Assembly (NCBI RefSeq): GCF_028877475.1
Contig: NZ_CP113527.1
Location: forward strand, 3,651,501-3,715,500
Length of the DNA stretch: 64,000 bases
Reading direction: 5' to 3'
Source of the DNA: Lysinibacillus irui
GTDB taxonomy: Bacteria > Bacillota > Bacilli > Bacillales_A > Planococcaceae
The notes under the pieces were generated by a model, which saw nothing but the letters and a program-made list of their open reading frames with translations, searched no databases and was not told where the DNA came from. The number at the start of each line of letters is the position of its first letter. The stretch's first letter is position 1. The position numbers and the translations under genes were made by a program. Below, piece after piece: positions 17,575 through 25,593 of this stretch.

Positions 17575-17605
17575 TGACCAGAAAACCATTTCGGTCATCT
17601 GGTCA
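17575..17605 (-). promoter_or_regulatory. Operator-like dyad at the TetR gene promoter
   Basis: TGACC (17575-17579) and GGTCA (17593-17597) separated by 13 bp, as in the yhgE site, plus a further GGTCA at 17601-17605. The outer arms TGACCAGA / TCTGGTCA are a perfect 8-bp inverted repeat. The site lies directly downstream of a good -10 box on the minus strand, an ideal position for repression. Confidence 0.75.
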
Positions 17606-17607
17606 TT

Positions 17608-17636
17608 ATCATATTCCTATTTTATAAAAAAAGCAA
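17608..17636 (-). promoter_or_regulatory. Sigma-A-type promoter of the TetR gene
   Basis: On the minus strand TTGCTT (17636-17631), a 17-bp spacer and TATGAT (17613-17608). The operator-like dyad begins 3 bp after the -10 box. Confidence 0.65.
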
Positions 17637-17640
17637 GCGT

Positions 17641-18165
17641 TTAATGATGATTTTTTTCATCTTTTTTTTCGTCTTCATGTTCTGTATTATCTGACGAATT
17701 ATTACTATGATTCATCATGTTATTATCCATGCTGTTATTGGATTTTTCATCCTCTGGTAAAACCTGTGTCATATCAGGGCTTCCAGCAATAATTTGTTGC
17801 TTTGGCATATTATGAACACCGTTTGCTGTAGTATGTGCATACATATAGTAAACACCGTCATGATCAAATGTTGTCGATGCTTTATAAACACCATCTTTTT
17901 CTAATTTCCCATTAATCATTTGTCCTTCATCACGTTTCCCTGATTCCCAAACCTCAAACTCTACCACAGCATCATCAACATTTTGCCCACCTTGTTCTAC
18001 ATGTGCTGCCAGCTCAATTGTTTCATTAAGCGATACTTCTTTTGGTGTTAAAATTTCTACATCTGGAATTTGCGGCACTTCTGGTTCTGGTAAAGCCTCT
18101 TTTTTTTCTCCACATCCTACTAATAATGTAGGTACTGCAATTAGTGCGAATAACCATCTTTTCAT
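17641..18165 (-). CDS. Lipoprotein with YtkA/FixH-like domain
   Basis: A 174-aa secreted lipoprotein (signal peptide and lipobox LLVGC, Cys about residue 18). The middle third (about 40-130) resembles YtkA-like domains, with the pattern VEFEVWESGK ... YKASTTFDHDGVYYMYAHTT. The C-terminal tail is rich in Asn, Ser, Met, His and Asp and ends in His residues. It follows the kinase gene by 3 bp and is the last gene of the four-gene operon. YtkA/FixH-like domains are often linked to copper or oxidase assembly; the His/Met-rich tail would fit metal binding, but this is inference. Confidence 0.8.
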   Translation of the reverse strand: MKRWLFALIAVPTLLVGCGEKKEALPEPEVPQIPDVEILTPKEVSLNETIELAAHVEQGGQNVDDAVVEFEVWESGKRDEGQMINGKLEKDGVYKASTTFDHDGVYYMYAHTTANGVHNMPKQQIIAGSPDMTQVLPEDEKSNNSMDNNMMNHSNNSSDNTEHEDEKKDEKNHH

Positions 18166-18168
18166 CTT

Positions 18169-19557
18169 TTAATCCTCCATTAATGGCAACTGTATCTTAA
18201 CAGTTGTGCCTTTTTCTACAACACTTTCAATTTCTAACGATCCCTGTAACTGCTTTAGTAGCTGTTCAACAATGGATAATCCTAATCCACTACCACCGTC
18301 TGCACGACTCCTTGCTTTGTTAACTCGATAAAATCGCTCTGTGACATGTGCTAAATCCTCGGACGGGATACCGATACCATAATCCTTAATGGTAATGAGT
18401 GCACTCCCCGTCTTTTCAACAGCAACAATTTCCACAATAGAATTTTCATGTGAGTAATTAATCGCATTTTCAATAATGTTAATAAAAATTTGCTTTAGCT
18501 TTACTTCATCAGCTTCAATAATTAGCGCATCATCTACATCCACATGTAATGTTATGTTCTTTTTATCTGCTTGATGTGTTAGTATTTTTTGAACTTCCCT
18601 TAAAGTCTCACCAAGCGGAATAGGATATAAAGCAATGTCGGTTTGTTCATTTTCTGTTCTTGCTAGTTGAAGTAATTCGTTTGTTAACCTCTCCATTCGA
18701 TTCGCCTCACGGACAATCAACTGAATAGTTTCTTCTTTTTGGCTTTCTGTAATAATGCCATTTTGCATAGCTTCACTATAGCCTTTAACATAGCTTATTG
18801 GTGTCCGTAATTCATGCGAAACTGTTGCCAGAAATGTTTTTTGGGCTTCATCCTCTAGCTGAATCGACTCTGCCATTTTATTAAAGGTACTAGATAATTT
18901 ACCGATTTCATCCCGTGAATTGACAGGTACACGTGTCTCATAATTCCCGTGGGACATCTGTTCTACTGCACGTTGTAAATCGTTTAATGGTCGCATAATA
19001 TGTCGAATACCTTTATAAATCAAATAGCTAGCTACCACTAAAAATATAAAGGCACTAATGAACAGGAGAATAACTCCACTATTAGCTAACTCACTAATTT
19101 TAGCTAGCGGGAAGTAAATATAAATAATACCCTCTAATCGATTTTGATCAACGAGTGGTATCACTACTGAAATTAGTTGTCGATCAAACCTGGGCTCATA
19201 GCCAATTTTTTGCACGTATTTTCCTGATAATAATTTCTGTCTTTCTTCTGGTCCAATCAGTGTCTCATAATCTATATCAAACGGAACACAGGCACTTAAC
19301 TCCCGAGGATTTCTTACTGCAAATATATTTAAATTTGAATAATCGTTAAATTGTTCAATATCTGCAATAAATTCATCCGTAACCTTGCCATTGTTATACA
19401 TTGTCTGTAGCTTCAAGCCAACTTCCACCATTGTCTCTTCAGTATCTTGGACATATAAACGTTGATACAAAAAATTTGTGAGAACGTACATAAAGACAAC
19501 GGTAATGATGAGAAATGCGAAAATCAACAACCAAATGCGAGTAGCAATCTTTTTCAT
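18169..19557 (-). CDS. Membrane sensor histidine kinase
   Basis: A 462-aa kinase with an N-terminal membrane helix (about 8-28), an extracytoplasmic domain of about 130 residues, a second helix (about 160-180) and a HAMP linker. HisKA follows, with phospho-acceptor His248 in FLATVSHELRTPISY, then the HATPase domain (N box NIIENAINYS, G1 KDYGIGIP, G2 GGSGLGLSIVEQLL). Its start overlaps the response-regulator stop by 4 bp (ATGA), so the two are translationally coupled. The signal is unknown; the flanking lipoproteins suggest an envelope stimulus. Confidence 0.92.
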   Translation of the reverse strand: MKKIATRIWLLIFAFLIITVVFMYVLTNFLYQRLYVQDTEETMVEVGLKLQTMYNNGKVTDEFIADIEQFNDYSNLNIFAVRNPRELSACVPFDIDYETLIGPEERQKLLSGKYVQKIGYEPRFDRQLISVVIPLVDQNRLEGIIYIYFPLAKISELANSGVILLFISAFIFLVVASYLIYKGIRHIMRPLNDLQRAVEQMSHGNYETRVPVNSRDEIGKLSSTFNKMAESIQLEDEAQKTFLATVSHELRTPISYVKGYSEAMQNGIITESQKEETIQLIVREANRMERLTNELLQLARTENEQTDIALYPIPLGETLREVQKILTHQADKKNITLHVDVDDALIIEADEVKLKQIFINIIENAINYSHENSIVEIVAVEKTGSALITIKDYGIGIPSEDLAHVTERFYRVNKARSRADGGSGLGLSIVEQLLKQLQGSLEIESVVEKGTTVKIQLPLMED

Positions 19558-20240
19558 TCGCCAGGATCAAAGCGGTAGCCCACTCCCCAAACGGTTTGAA
19601 TATGCGCAGCCGCATCCTTTCCAAGCTTTATTCGTAAAGTTTTGATATGGGTATCAACGGTGCGCGTTCCACCTACATAATCAATATCCCAAATACGTTC
19701 TAATAATTGCTCTCTTGTATAGGCATTGCCCGGATTTTTCATAAATAAATGCAATAATTCAAATTCCTTTAAAGTAAGTGGAATACTCTTACCATCAACA
19801 GATACTTTACGTGCAATCTCGTCTATTTTAATAGGACCAAAAATTACGTACTTTTGCTGTAGCTCTGTAATATTCGCCCCACTTCTTCTTAAAACAGCAT
19901 AAATCCTTGCTACAAGTTCATCATGTGTAAATGGCTTAACTATATAGTCATCTCCACCAAGTGTAAGGCCTTTTACCTTATCCTCATTGGCATCACGTGC
20001 TGTTAGAAAAATAATCGGTACATTGGACATCGCACGAATACTTTGACAAACAACAAAGCCATCCTCATGGGGCATCATGACATCGAGCAATACTAAATCA
20101 ATTTTTTCTCGTACGATCACATCATATGCCTCTGTACCATTTGCGGCTGTAAATGTCTCAATATCGGAGTTATTGAGCATCATTTCTATTAATTTACGCA
20201 TATCCTGCTCATCATCGACTATTAATACAGTTGTCATCAT
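19554..20240 (-). CDS. OmpR-family response regulator
   Basis: A 228-aa regulator with acidic residues D9/D10, phospho-acceptor Asp53 in LVLLDVMMP, a conserved Lys in DDYIVKPF and a C-terminal winged helix (TREQLLERIWDIDYVGGTRTVDTHIKTLRIKL). Its start overlaps the end of the upstream lipoprotein gene by 4 bp and its stop overlaps the kinase start, showing a tight operon. Targets are not evident from the sequence. Confidence 0.93.
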   Translation of the reverse strand: MMTTVLIVDDEQDMRKLIEMMLNNSDIETFTAANGTEAYDVIVREKIDLVLLDVMMPHEDGFVVCQSIRAMSNVPIIFLTARDANEDKVKGLTLGGDDYIVKPFTHDELVARIYAVLRRSGANITELQQKYVIFGPIKIDEIARKVSVDGKSIPLTLKEFELLHLFMKNPGNAYTREQLLERIWDIDYVGGTRTVDTHIKTLRIKLGKDAAAHIQTVWGVGYRFDPGE

Positions 20241-21196
20241 TGTTCCTCCCTTACTAACAGCTGAAAAGCACCTTTTCCTACATCAACTGTTTTTTCCTTC
20301 TGGCCGTCCTTTATAAAGTACAATGTATGATCATCATAGCCAGCGACAACAATATAGTTATTAAACTGGTTTACTACAAATGGATTTGCGCCAACCTCTT
20401 GATGCCATTTGATCTGGCCATCAAAACTAGCAACATATAACTCATTATGACCATGACTAACAACAAGGACAGCATCTTTTGTCTTTTTTAATCCTACAGG
20501 CATCAGAGGCATGTCAATCTCTCCATGCAGTTGGCCAGTAGATAAATCATATTTTTTAACAGAACTATTTGGCTTACTGCCTTCTCCATGTCCACCAATC
20601 CACAGCTCATGTGTTTCTTCAAGAATGGCTATTCCATGTGAGGATTTTTGAATGGGCCATTCCTGTTCAATGGACAAATCCTTCATATTTAACACCGATA
20701 ATTTTGTATCTTTAAAATTTATAACATACAGTTTATCTTGATACGATGCCATAGACATAGGATAATTGCCAAGCTGCTGTGAACCAAGCTCATTTCCTTC
20801 TCGATCAAAGCTTGTCACTGTATTGGTTTTACTATTTGTTATAAAAAATTGTTGGATGTTGTCATCATAGTATACATTTGTTGTACCTATCTCTACTTTT
20901 TTTGAATAGAGCTTTTCTCCGGTTGATATTGTATAGACGTCAATATTATTTAATTGGTGTCCATACAATAATATTTGATCATTTCCTAATAGTATTGCCC
21001 CTGAATAAGCTTTATCAAATAACCATGTTGCAAAAACATTCCCATCCTCATCAATAAAATCTAATGATGGTTCTTGTATGTTTAATGAAGCTATAAAATT
21101 TCGATCTCTCTCAATGGGTTCATATGATTTTTCAGCGCAACCCGCTAACCATATTATTTGTAGTAACGAAAAAATGAAGAATGCCCATTTTTTCAA
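20237..21196 (-). CDS. Secreted lipoprotein, probable beta-propeller
   Basis: About 319 aa. It has a lipoprotein signal peptide (LKKWAFFIFSLLQIIWLAGC), then repeated short beta-rich segments with the rhythm of a propeller, such as DNIQQFFITNSKTNTVTSFDREG and ETHELWIGGHGEG. The repeats resemble YncE/YVTN-like proteins but I cannot name a family. I prefer the TTG at 21196, because AGAGGTGAT lies upstream; the longer reading from 21229 would add eleven residues before the signal peptide. It is the first gene of the two-component operon and could supply the signal to the kinase. Confidence 0.75.
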   Translation of the reverse strand: MKKWAFFIFSLLQIIWLAGCAEKSYEPIERDRNFIASLNIQEPSLDFIDEDGNVFATWLFDKAYSGAILLGNDQILLYGHQLNNIDVYTISTGEKLYSKKVEIGTTNVYYDDNIQQFFITNSKTNTVTSFDREGNELGSQQLGNYPMSMASYQDKLYVINFKDTKLSVLNMKDLSIEQEWPIQKSSHGIAILEETHELWIGGHGEGSKPNSSVKKYDLSTGQLHGEIDMPLMPVGLKKTKDAVLVVSHGHNELYVASFDGQIKWHQEVGANPFVVNQFNNYIVVAGYDDHTLYFIKDGQKEKTVDVGKGAFQLLVREEQ

Positions 21197-21382
21197 CTTT
21201 ATCACCTCTGCCCCTCTACTATACTTCACAATTGTGAAATTCGGGTGAAACTTGGAAGGTGAATTTATGACAAACCATAAAAATACATTTCACATTTTTT
21301 GCGTCGATTCCCTCCGTTCAATCATCTAACCAATTTTTTCTTTGTTACATATAGTACTAAGATAATGGTAAGGAGGTATAAC

Positions 21383-22468
21383 ATGATTTCAATCAGCTTA
21401 TGTATGATTGTAAAAAATGAAGAAGATGTTATTGGTAGATGTCTTGAATCCGTTAAAGATTTAGTAGATGAAATTAATATCGTTGATACGGGCTCAACAG
21501 ATAGCACGAAACAAGTCGTTGCACAATTTACAGATCGAATTTTTGACTTTAAATGGATTCATCATTTTGCAGCTGCACGGAACTTTTCCTTTCAGCAAGC
21601 AACAAAGGAATATATTCTCTGGCTAGATGCGGACGATGTTTTATTAGAGGAAGATCGAGAAAAATTTAAGGCGCTAAAAGAATCTCTGACTTCTGATATT
21701 GATGCTATTTCAATGAATTATCATTTAAGTTTTGATCATGAAGGTAATGTAGACGCCTTAATAAGAAGATATCGCCTTGTAAGAAGAGATAAGAAATTTC
21801 AGTGGATTGGAGCAGTGCATGAATATTTAGAAGTGGGTGGTATGCTGTTTGATAGTGATGTCGCCGTAAGTCACTTACCATTAACGCATGATCATACACG
21901 TAATATTGAGATTTATAAACAACTAGTCGAATCTGGAGAAACATTATCACCACGAGATACATTTTATTTTGCCAATGAATTACTAGATCATGGTTATTAT
22001 GAAGAAGCCATTCATTATTACGAATTATTTTTAACCTCAAAATTAGGCTGGGTGGAAGATAATATTCGAGCTTGTTTCAAATTAGCAGATTGCTTTTCTC
22101 ATTTAAACGATACAGAAAACAACTTTAGTGCTATTTTACGAAGCTTTGAATATGATGTACCTCGCCCTGAAGCTTGCTGCCGATTAGGTTATCATTTCAT
22201 GGAGCAAAATAGAAATGATGAAGCCATTTTTTGGTACGAACAAGCACTTGTCATTAAACAAAAACCAAACGCTCCTTTTCAAAATAAAAGCTTTACTACT
22301 TGGCTCCCCCACTTACAGCTTTGTGTGCTTTATGACCGTTTGCAACAATACGAATTAGCAAATGCACACAATGAATTAGCTAGCTCCTTCATTCCGAATG
22401 ACCCTAAAATTTTACACAATAAAAGGTATTTCGAAAGCATTTTAGCTAATGGACTAGACGATATCTAA
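21383..22468 (+). CDS. Family 2 glycosyltransferase with TPR-like C-terminus
   Basis: A 361-aa cytoplasmic protein. Residues 1-200 are a GT2 (GT-A) domain: SISLCMIVKNEEDVIGRCLESV, then VDTGSTDSTKQV and the metal-binding LDADDV. Residues 200-361 are helical and TPR-like (YEEAIHYYELFL, NDEAIFWYEQAL). Such proteins glycosylate proteins or surface polymers. The ATG at 21383 follows AAGGAGG. The collagen-like gene lies 188 bp downstream on the same strand without a clear terminator between, so this enzyme may glycosylate the Thr-rich collagen region, as happens with BclA-type exosporium proteins; that is inference. Confidence 0.85.
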   Translation: MISISLCMIVKNEEDVIGRCLESVKDLVDEINIVDTGSTDSTKQVVAQFTDRIFDFKWIHHFAAARNFSFQQATKEYILWLDADDVLLEEDREKFKALKESLTSDIDAISMNYHLSFDHEGNVDALIRRYRLVRRDKKFQWIGAVHEYLEVGGMLFDSDVAVSHLPLTHDHTRNIEIYKQLVESGETLSPRDTFYFANELLDHGYYEEAIHYYELFLTSKLGWVEDNIRACFKLADCFSHLNDTENNFSAILRSFEYDVPRPEACCRLGYHFMEQNRNDEAIFWYEQALVIKQKPNAPFQNKSFTTWLPHLQLCVLYDRLQQYELANAHNELASSFIPNDPKILHNKRYFESILANGLDDI

Positions 22469-22539
22469 ATTACACTAGATACTCTAACTTAAGAAATTTA
22501 GGCAAATTGTAGCTAAGCATTCTAGTAGAATACATGCTG

Positions 22540-22574
22540 TTAAAAATAACTCTCGAAGTTTTAAAAATAACTCT
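22540..22574 (+). repeat. 14-bp direct repeat before the collagen-like gene
   Basis: TTAAAAATAACTCT occurs at 22540-22553 and again at 22561-22574, a 21-bp period (two helical turns). This may be a tandem binding site on one face of the DNA or a simple duplication. Confidence 0.6.
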
Positions 22575-22607
22575 ATGTTTTAAAGGGAATAAGTAGTTAT
22601 GTGTCTA

Positions 22608-22649
22608 CCTCCTCTCTCATTCACAGAATACGATACTTGAGAGAGGAGG
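22608..22649 (+). promoter_or_regulatory. Hairpin that sequesters the SD of the collagen-like gene
   Basis: Perfect 12-bp inverted repeat CCTCCTCTCTCA (22608-22619) / TGAGAGAGGAGG (22638-22649) with an 18-nt loop. The right arm is itself the SD for the ATG at 22657. No T tract follows, so a terminator is unlikely. It would hide the SD in the mRNA and could limit or time translation. Confidence 0.75.
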
Positions 22650-22656
22650 TGAAACT

Positions 22657-23976
22657 ATGCATTTTGGGAAATTTCTAGATCGAGTTTGTAATAAATGCCA
22701 TTCCTTTCCCTGTTGTTGTAAAACAGGGCCTATACCAGGTTGTCCAATTTGGCCGGTAAAACCTACCGGACCTACTGGATGTATTACAGGACCAACTGGA
22801 CCTACGGGTATGACAGGTGTTACAGGGGCTACTGGGGCTACTGGACCTGCCGGCGTGACTGGACCTACTGGCGTGACTGGGCCTACTGGTGCTACTGGGG
22901 CTACCGGTTCGACTGGGGCTACTGGGGCTACTGGGGCTACTGGGGCTACTGGACCTGCTGGCGTGACTGGGCCTACTGGGGCCATTGGACCTGCTGGCAT
23001 TACTGGGGCTACTGGGGCCATTGGACCTGCTGGCATTACTGGGGCTACTGGGGCTACTGGACCTGCCGGCGTGACTGGACCTACTGGCGCTATTGGACCT
23101 GCTGGTGTGACTGGGCCTACTGGGGCTACTGGGGCTACTGGACCGGCTGGCGTGACTGGGCCTACTGGTGCAATTGGACCGGCTGGCGCTACTGGCGCTA
23201 CTGGGGCTACTGGCGGTATCGGGCCTGCCGGCGTGACTGGGCCTACTGGGGCTACCGGAGCGATTGGACCTGCCGGCATGACTGGGCCTACTGGGGCTAC
23301 CGGAGCGATTGGGCCTGCTGGCGTGACTGGGCCTACTGGGGCTACTGGCGATATCGGGCCTGCCGGCGTGACTGGGGCTACCGGAGCGATTGGACCTGCT
23401 GGCGTAACTGGACCTACTGGCGCTACTGGTGAGATCGGACCTACTGGCGTGACTGGGGCTACTGGTGCCATTGGACCTGCCGGCATTACTGGGGCTACTG
23501 GTTCGACTGGTGCTACTGGACCTGCCGGCGTGACTGGGCCTACTGGCGCTATTGGACCTGCCGGCGTGACTGGGCCTACTGGGGCTACCGGAGCGATTGG
23601 GCCTGCTGGCGTAACTGGACCTACTGGCGCTACTGGTGAGATCGGACCTACTGGCGTGACTGGGGCTACTGGTGCCATTGGACCTGCCGGCATTACTGGG
23701 GCTACTGGTTCGACTGGTGCTACTGGACCTGCCGGCGTGACTGGGCCTACTGGGGCTACCGGAGCGATTGGACCTGCGGGCGTGACTGGACCTACTGGCG
23801 TAACTGGACCTACTGGTGCCATCGGACCTGCCGGCATTACTGGGGCTACTGGGGCTACTGGACCTGCCGGCGTGACTGGACCTACTGGGGCGCGTAACTG
23901 GACCTACTGGCGTGACTGGGCCTACTGGCGCTATTGGACCTGCCGGCGTACCTGGACCTACTGGCGCTACTGGTGA
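22657..23976 (+). CDS. Collagen-like surface protein, 5' part (frameshifted)
   Basis: The ATG at 22657 follows GAGGAGG. A short Cys-rich N-terminus ([20 protein letters not shown]) is followed by hundreds of Gly-X-Thr type triplets ([10 protein letters not shown] and similar), as in BclA-like exosporium filaments. The collagen pattern ends at about 23890, where the frame shifts by +1; the last 28 codons (RNWTYWRDW ...) are out-of-frame translation of the same repeat. The remaining protein lies in the next frame (23894-25447). DNA here is far richer in G+C than its surroundings. Either the gene is broken, it varies by repeat recombination, or the assembly has an error in the repeats. Confidence 0.8.
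   Translation: MHFGKFLDRVCNKCHSFPCCCKTGPIPGCPIWPVKPTGPTGCITGPTGPTGMTGVTGATGATGPAGVTGPTGVTGPTGATGATGSTGATGATGATGATGPAGVTGPTGAIGPAGITGATGAIGPAGITGATGATGPAGVTGPTGAIGPAGVTGPTGATGATGPAGVTGPTGAIGPAGATGATGATGGIGPAGVTGPTGATGAIGPAGMTGPTGATGAIGPAGVTGPTGATGDIGPAGVTGATGAIGPAGVTGPTGATGEIGPTGVTGATGAIGPAGITGATGSTGATGPAGVTGPTGAIGPAGVTGPTGATGAIGPAGVTGPTGATGEIGPTGVTGATGAIGPAGITGATGSTGATGPAGVTGPTGATGAIGPAGVTGPTGVTGPTGAIGPAGITGATGATGPAGVTGPTGARNWTYWRDWAYWRYWTCRRTWTYWRYW
23887..23894 (+). other. Frameshift point in the collagen-like gene
   Basis: The string CCTACTGGGGCGCGTAACTG replaces the repeat string CCTACTGGCGTAACTGG seen intact about 100 bp upstream. The difference is 4 extra nt here, equivalent to +1 in frame; a 23-bp deletion between GGGGC and GCGTAACTGG of a neighbouring unit type would give the same result. 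Confidence 0.7.
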
Positions 23977-25447
23977 TATTGGACCTACTGGCGTAACTGG
24001 CGCTACCGGGGCTACTGGTGCCATTGGACCTGCTGGTGTGACTGGACCTACTGGTGAGATCGGACCTACTGGCGTAACTGGACCTACTGGCGCAATTGGG
24101 CCTGTGGGCGTGACTGGACCTACTGGTGAGATCGGACCTACTGGCGTAACTGGACCTACTGGTGCCATTGGGCCTGCCGGCGTGACTGGGCCTACTGGTG
24201 CCATTGGACCTGCCGGCATTACTGGTGCTACTGGGGCTACTGGACCTGCCGGCGTGACTGGGCCTACTGGCGCTATTGGACCGGCTGGCGTGACTGGGCC
24301 TACTGGCGCTATTGGACCTGCCGGCATTACTGGTGCTACTGGGGCTACTGGACCTGCCGGCGTGACTGGGCCTACTGGGGCTACCGGAGCGATTGGACCT
24401 GCTGGCGTAACTGGACCTACTGGGGCTACTGGTGAGATCGGACCTACTGGCGTGACTGGACCTACTGGTGCCATTGGACCTGCCGGCATTACTGGTGCTA
24501 CTGGTTCGACTGGTGCTACTGGACCTGCCGGCGTGACTGGGCCTACTGGCGCTATTGGACCTGCCGGCGTGACTGGGCCTACTGGCGCTATTGGACCTGC
24601 CGGCGTGACTGGGGCTACCGGAGCGATTGGGCCTGCTGGCGTAACTGGACCTACTGGTGAGATCGGACCTGCCGGCATTACTGGTGCTACTGGGGCTACC
24701 GGAGCGATTGGGCCTGCTGGTGTGACTGGACCTACTGGTGAGATCGGACCTGCCGGCATTACTGGTGCTACTGGGGCTACCGGAGCGATTGGGCCTGCTG
24801 GTGTGACTGGACCTACTGGGGCTACTGGTACCATTGGACCTGCTGGTGTGACTGGGCCTACTGGGGCTACTGGTGCCATTGGACCTGCTGGTGTGACTGG
24901 ACCTACTGGGGCTACTGGTGCCATTGGACCTGCTGGTGTGACTGGACCTACTGGGGCTACTGGACCTGCGCTTACCGAAGGATTCTCAGCATTTAAAAAC
25001 ACACTAACTGTTAACGCTTCTACCTCTATTGCTGACTGGAGTGTAGCATCACCTTACTTTACAACGCCTGCTTTTAATCCAGCAACGGGGATTTTCACTG
25101 TACCAACTACAGGAAGATACTCCTTTGAAGCAACTATAAATTACTCTACTACTGCGGCCATTAGTGTTACTTTAGGGGGTGGAATCAATCCTTCATTTGC
25201 AATACGAAGAAATGCAACAACAAATCTAATTAGCGGCTTGTTCCCTGTATTGAATGTAAACGTCGCACTGGTATTAACTTTACGTGCAATACTTGGAAAT
25301 GGTACTATCACTTTGGCAGGTGAAGTAGAATTAGTAGCTGGGGATACAATTGACTTGTTCTATGAAGCCAATGGTTTGACAATTGGACTTACGCTAGGTG
25401 GAGCTAACTCCGGTGGTATCGTTTGGTCATGTCATCGAATATCTTAA
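23912..25447 (+). CDS. Collagen-like surface protein, 3' part with C-terminal domain
   Basis: This frame continues the Gly-X-Thr repeats to about 24965. It then encodes a globular C-terminal domain of about 160 residues ([18 protein letters not shown] onward, ending WSCHRIS) that looks like the beta-sandwich C1q/TNF-like trimerisation heads of BclA-type proteins. The nominal GTG at 23912 has no SD and lies inside the repeats, so this is almost certainly the 3' part of the gene that starts at 22657, separated from it by a +1 frameshift near 23887-23893. Joined, the gene would encode about 930 residues. Confidence 0.8.
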   Translation: MTGPTGAIGPAGVPGPTGATGDIGPTGVTGATGATGAIGPAGVTGPTGEIGPTGVTGPTGAIGPVGVTGPTGEIGPTGVTGPTGAIGPAGVTGPTGAIGPAGITGATGATGPAGVTGPTGAIGPAGVTGPTGAIGPAGITGATGATGPAGVTGPTGATGAIGPAGVTGPTGATGEIGPTGVTGPTGAIGPAGITGATGSTGATGPAGVTGPTGAIGPAGVTGPTGAIGPAGVTGATGAIGPAGVTGPTGEIGPAGITGATGATGAIGPAGVTGPTGEIGPAGITGATGATGAIGPAGVTGPTGATGTIGPAGVTGPTGATGAIGPAGVTGPTGATGAIGPAGVTGPTGATGPALTEGFSAFKNTLTVNASTSIADWSVASPYFTTPAFNPATGIFTVPTTGRYSFEATINYSTTAAISVTLGGGINPSFAIRRNATTNLISGLFPVLNVNVALVLTLRAILGNGTITLAGEVELVAGDTIDLFYEANGLTIGLTLGGANSGGIVWSCHRIS

Positions 25448-25487
25448 GTCTAATTATCTATTAGCTTTTTAAAGCAATTAGTAATCG

Positions 25488-25520
25488 AAATAGCAAACTA
25501 TCTATATTAGTTTGCTATTT
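25488..25520 (+). terminator. Terminator of the collagen-like gene
   Basis: Inverted repeat AAATAGCAAACT / AGTTTGCTATTT, followed by CTTATTC. The T tract is weak, but the position 40 bp past the stop fits. Confidence 0.65.
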
Positions 25521-25544
25521 CTTATTCATCATTCAAAACATACA

Positions 25545-25590
25545 TAAAAAAATAGTACAAACATTGATAGCTCATGTTTTGTACTATTTC
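25545..25590 (-). terminator. Intrinsic terminator of the heme cluster
   Basis: Inverted repeat of about 14 bp (AATAGTACAAA-CAT / ATG-TTTTGTACTATT). On the minus strand it is followed by seven T. It lies just past the hemY stop. Confidence 0.8.
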
Positions 25591-25593
25591 TTT

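Noticed and set aside
22800-24970. CRISPR-like array of regularly spaced repeats
   Set aside because: The repeats are codon-based Gly-X-Thr units within one coding frame; there are no unique spacers and no cas genes nearby.
22617-25002. Two long open frames on the minus strand across the collagen repeats (Pro/Ala/Val-rich, and Ser/Arg-rich)
   Set aside because: They are shadows of the short repeat: any frame of the unit lacks stops. No SD and no domain is found, while the plus strand has an SD, N-terminus and folded C-terminus.
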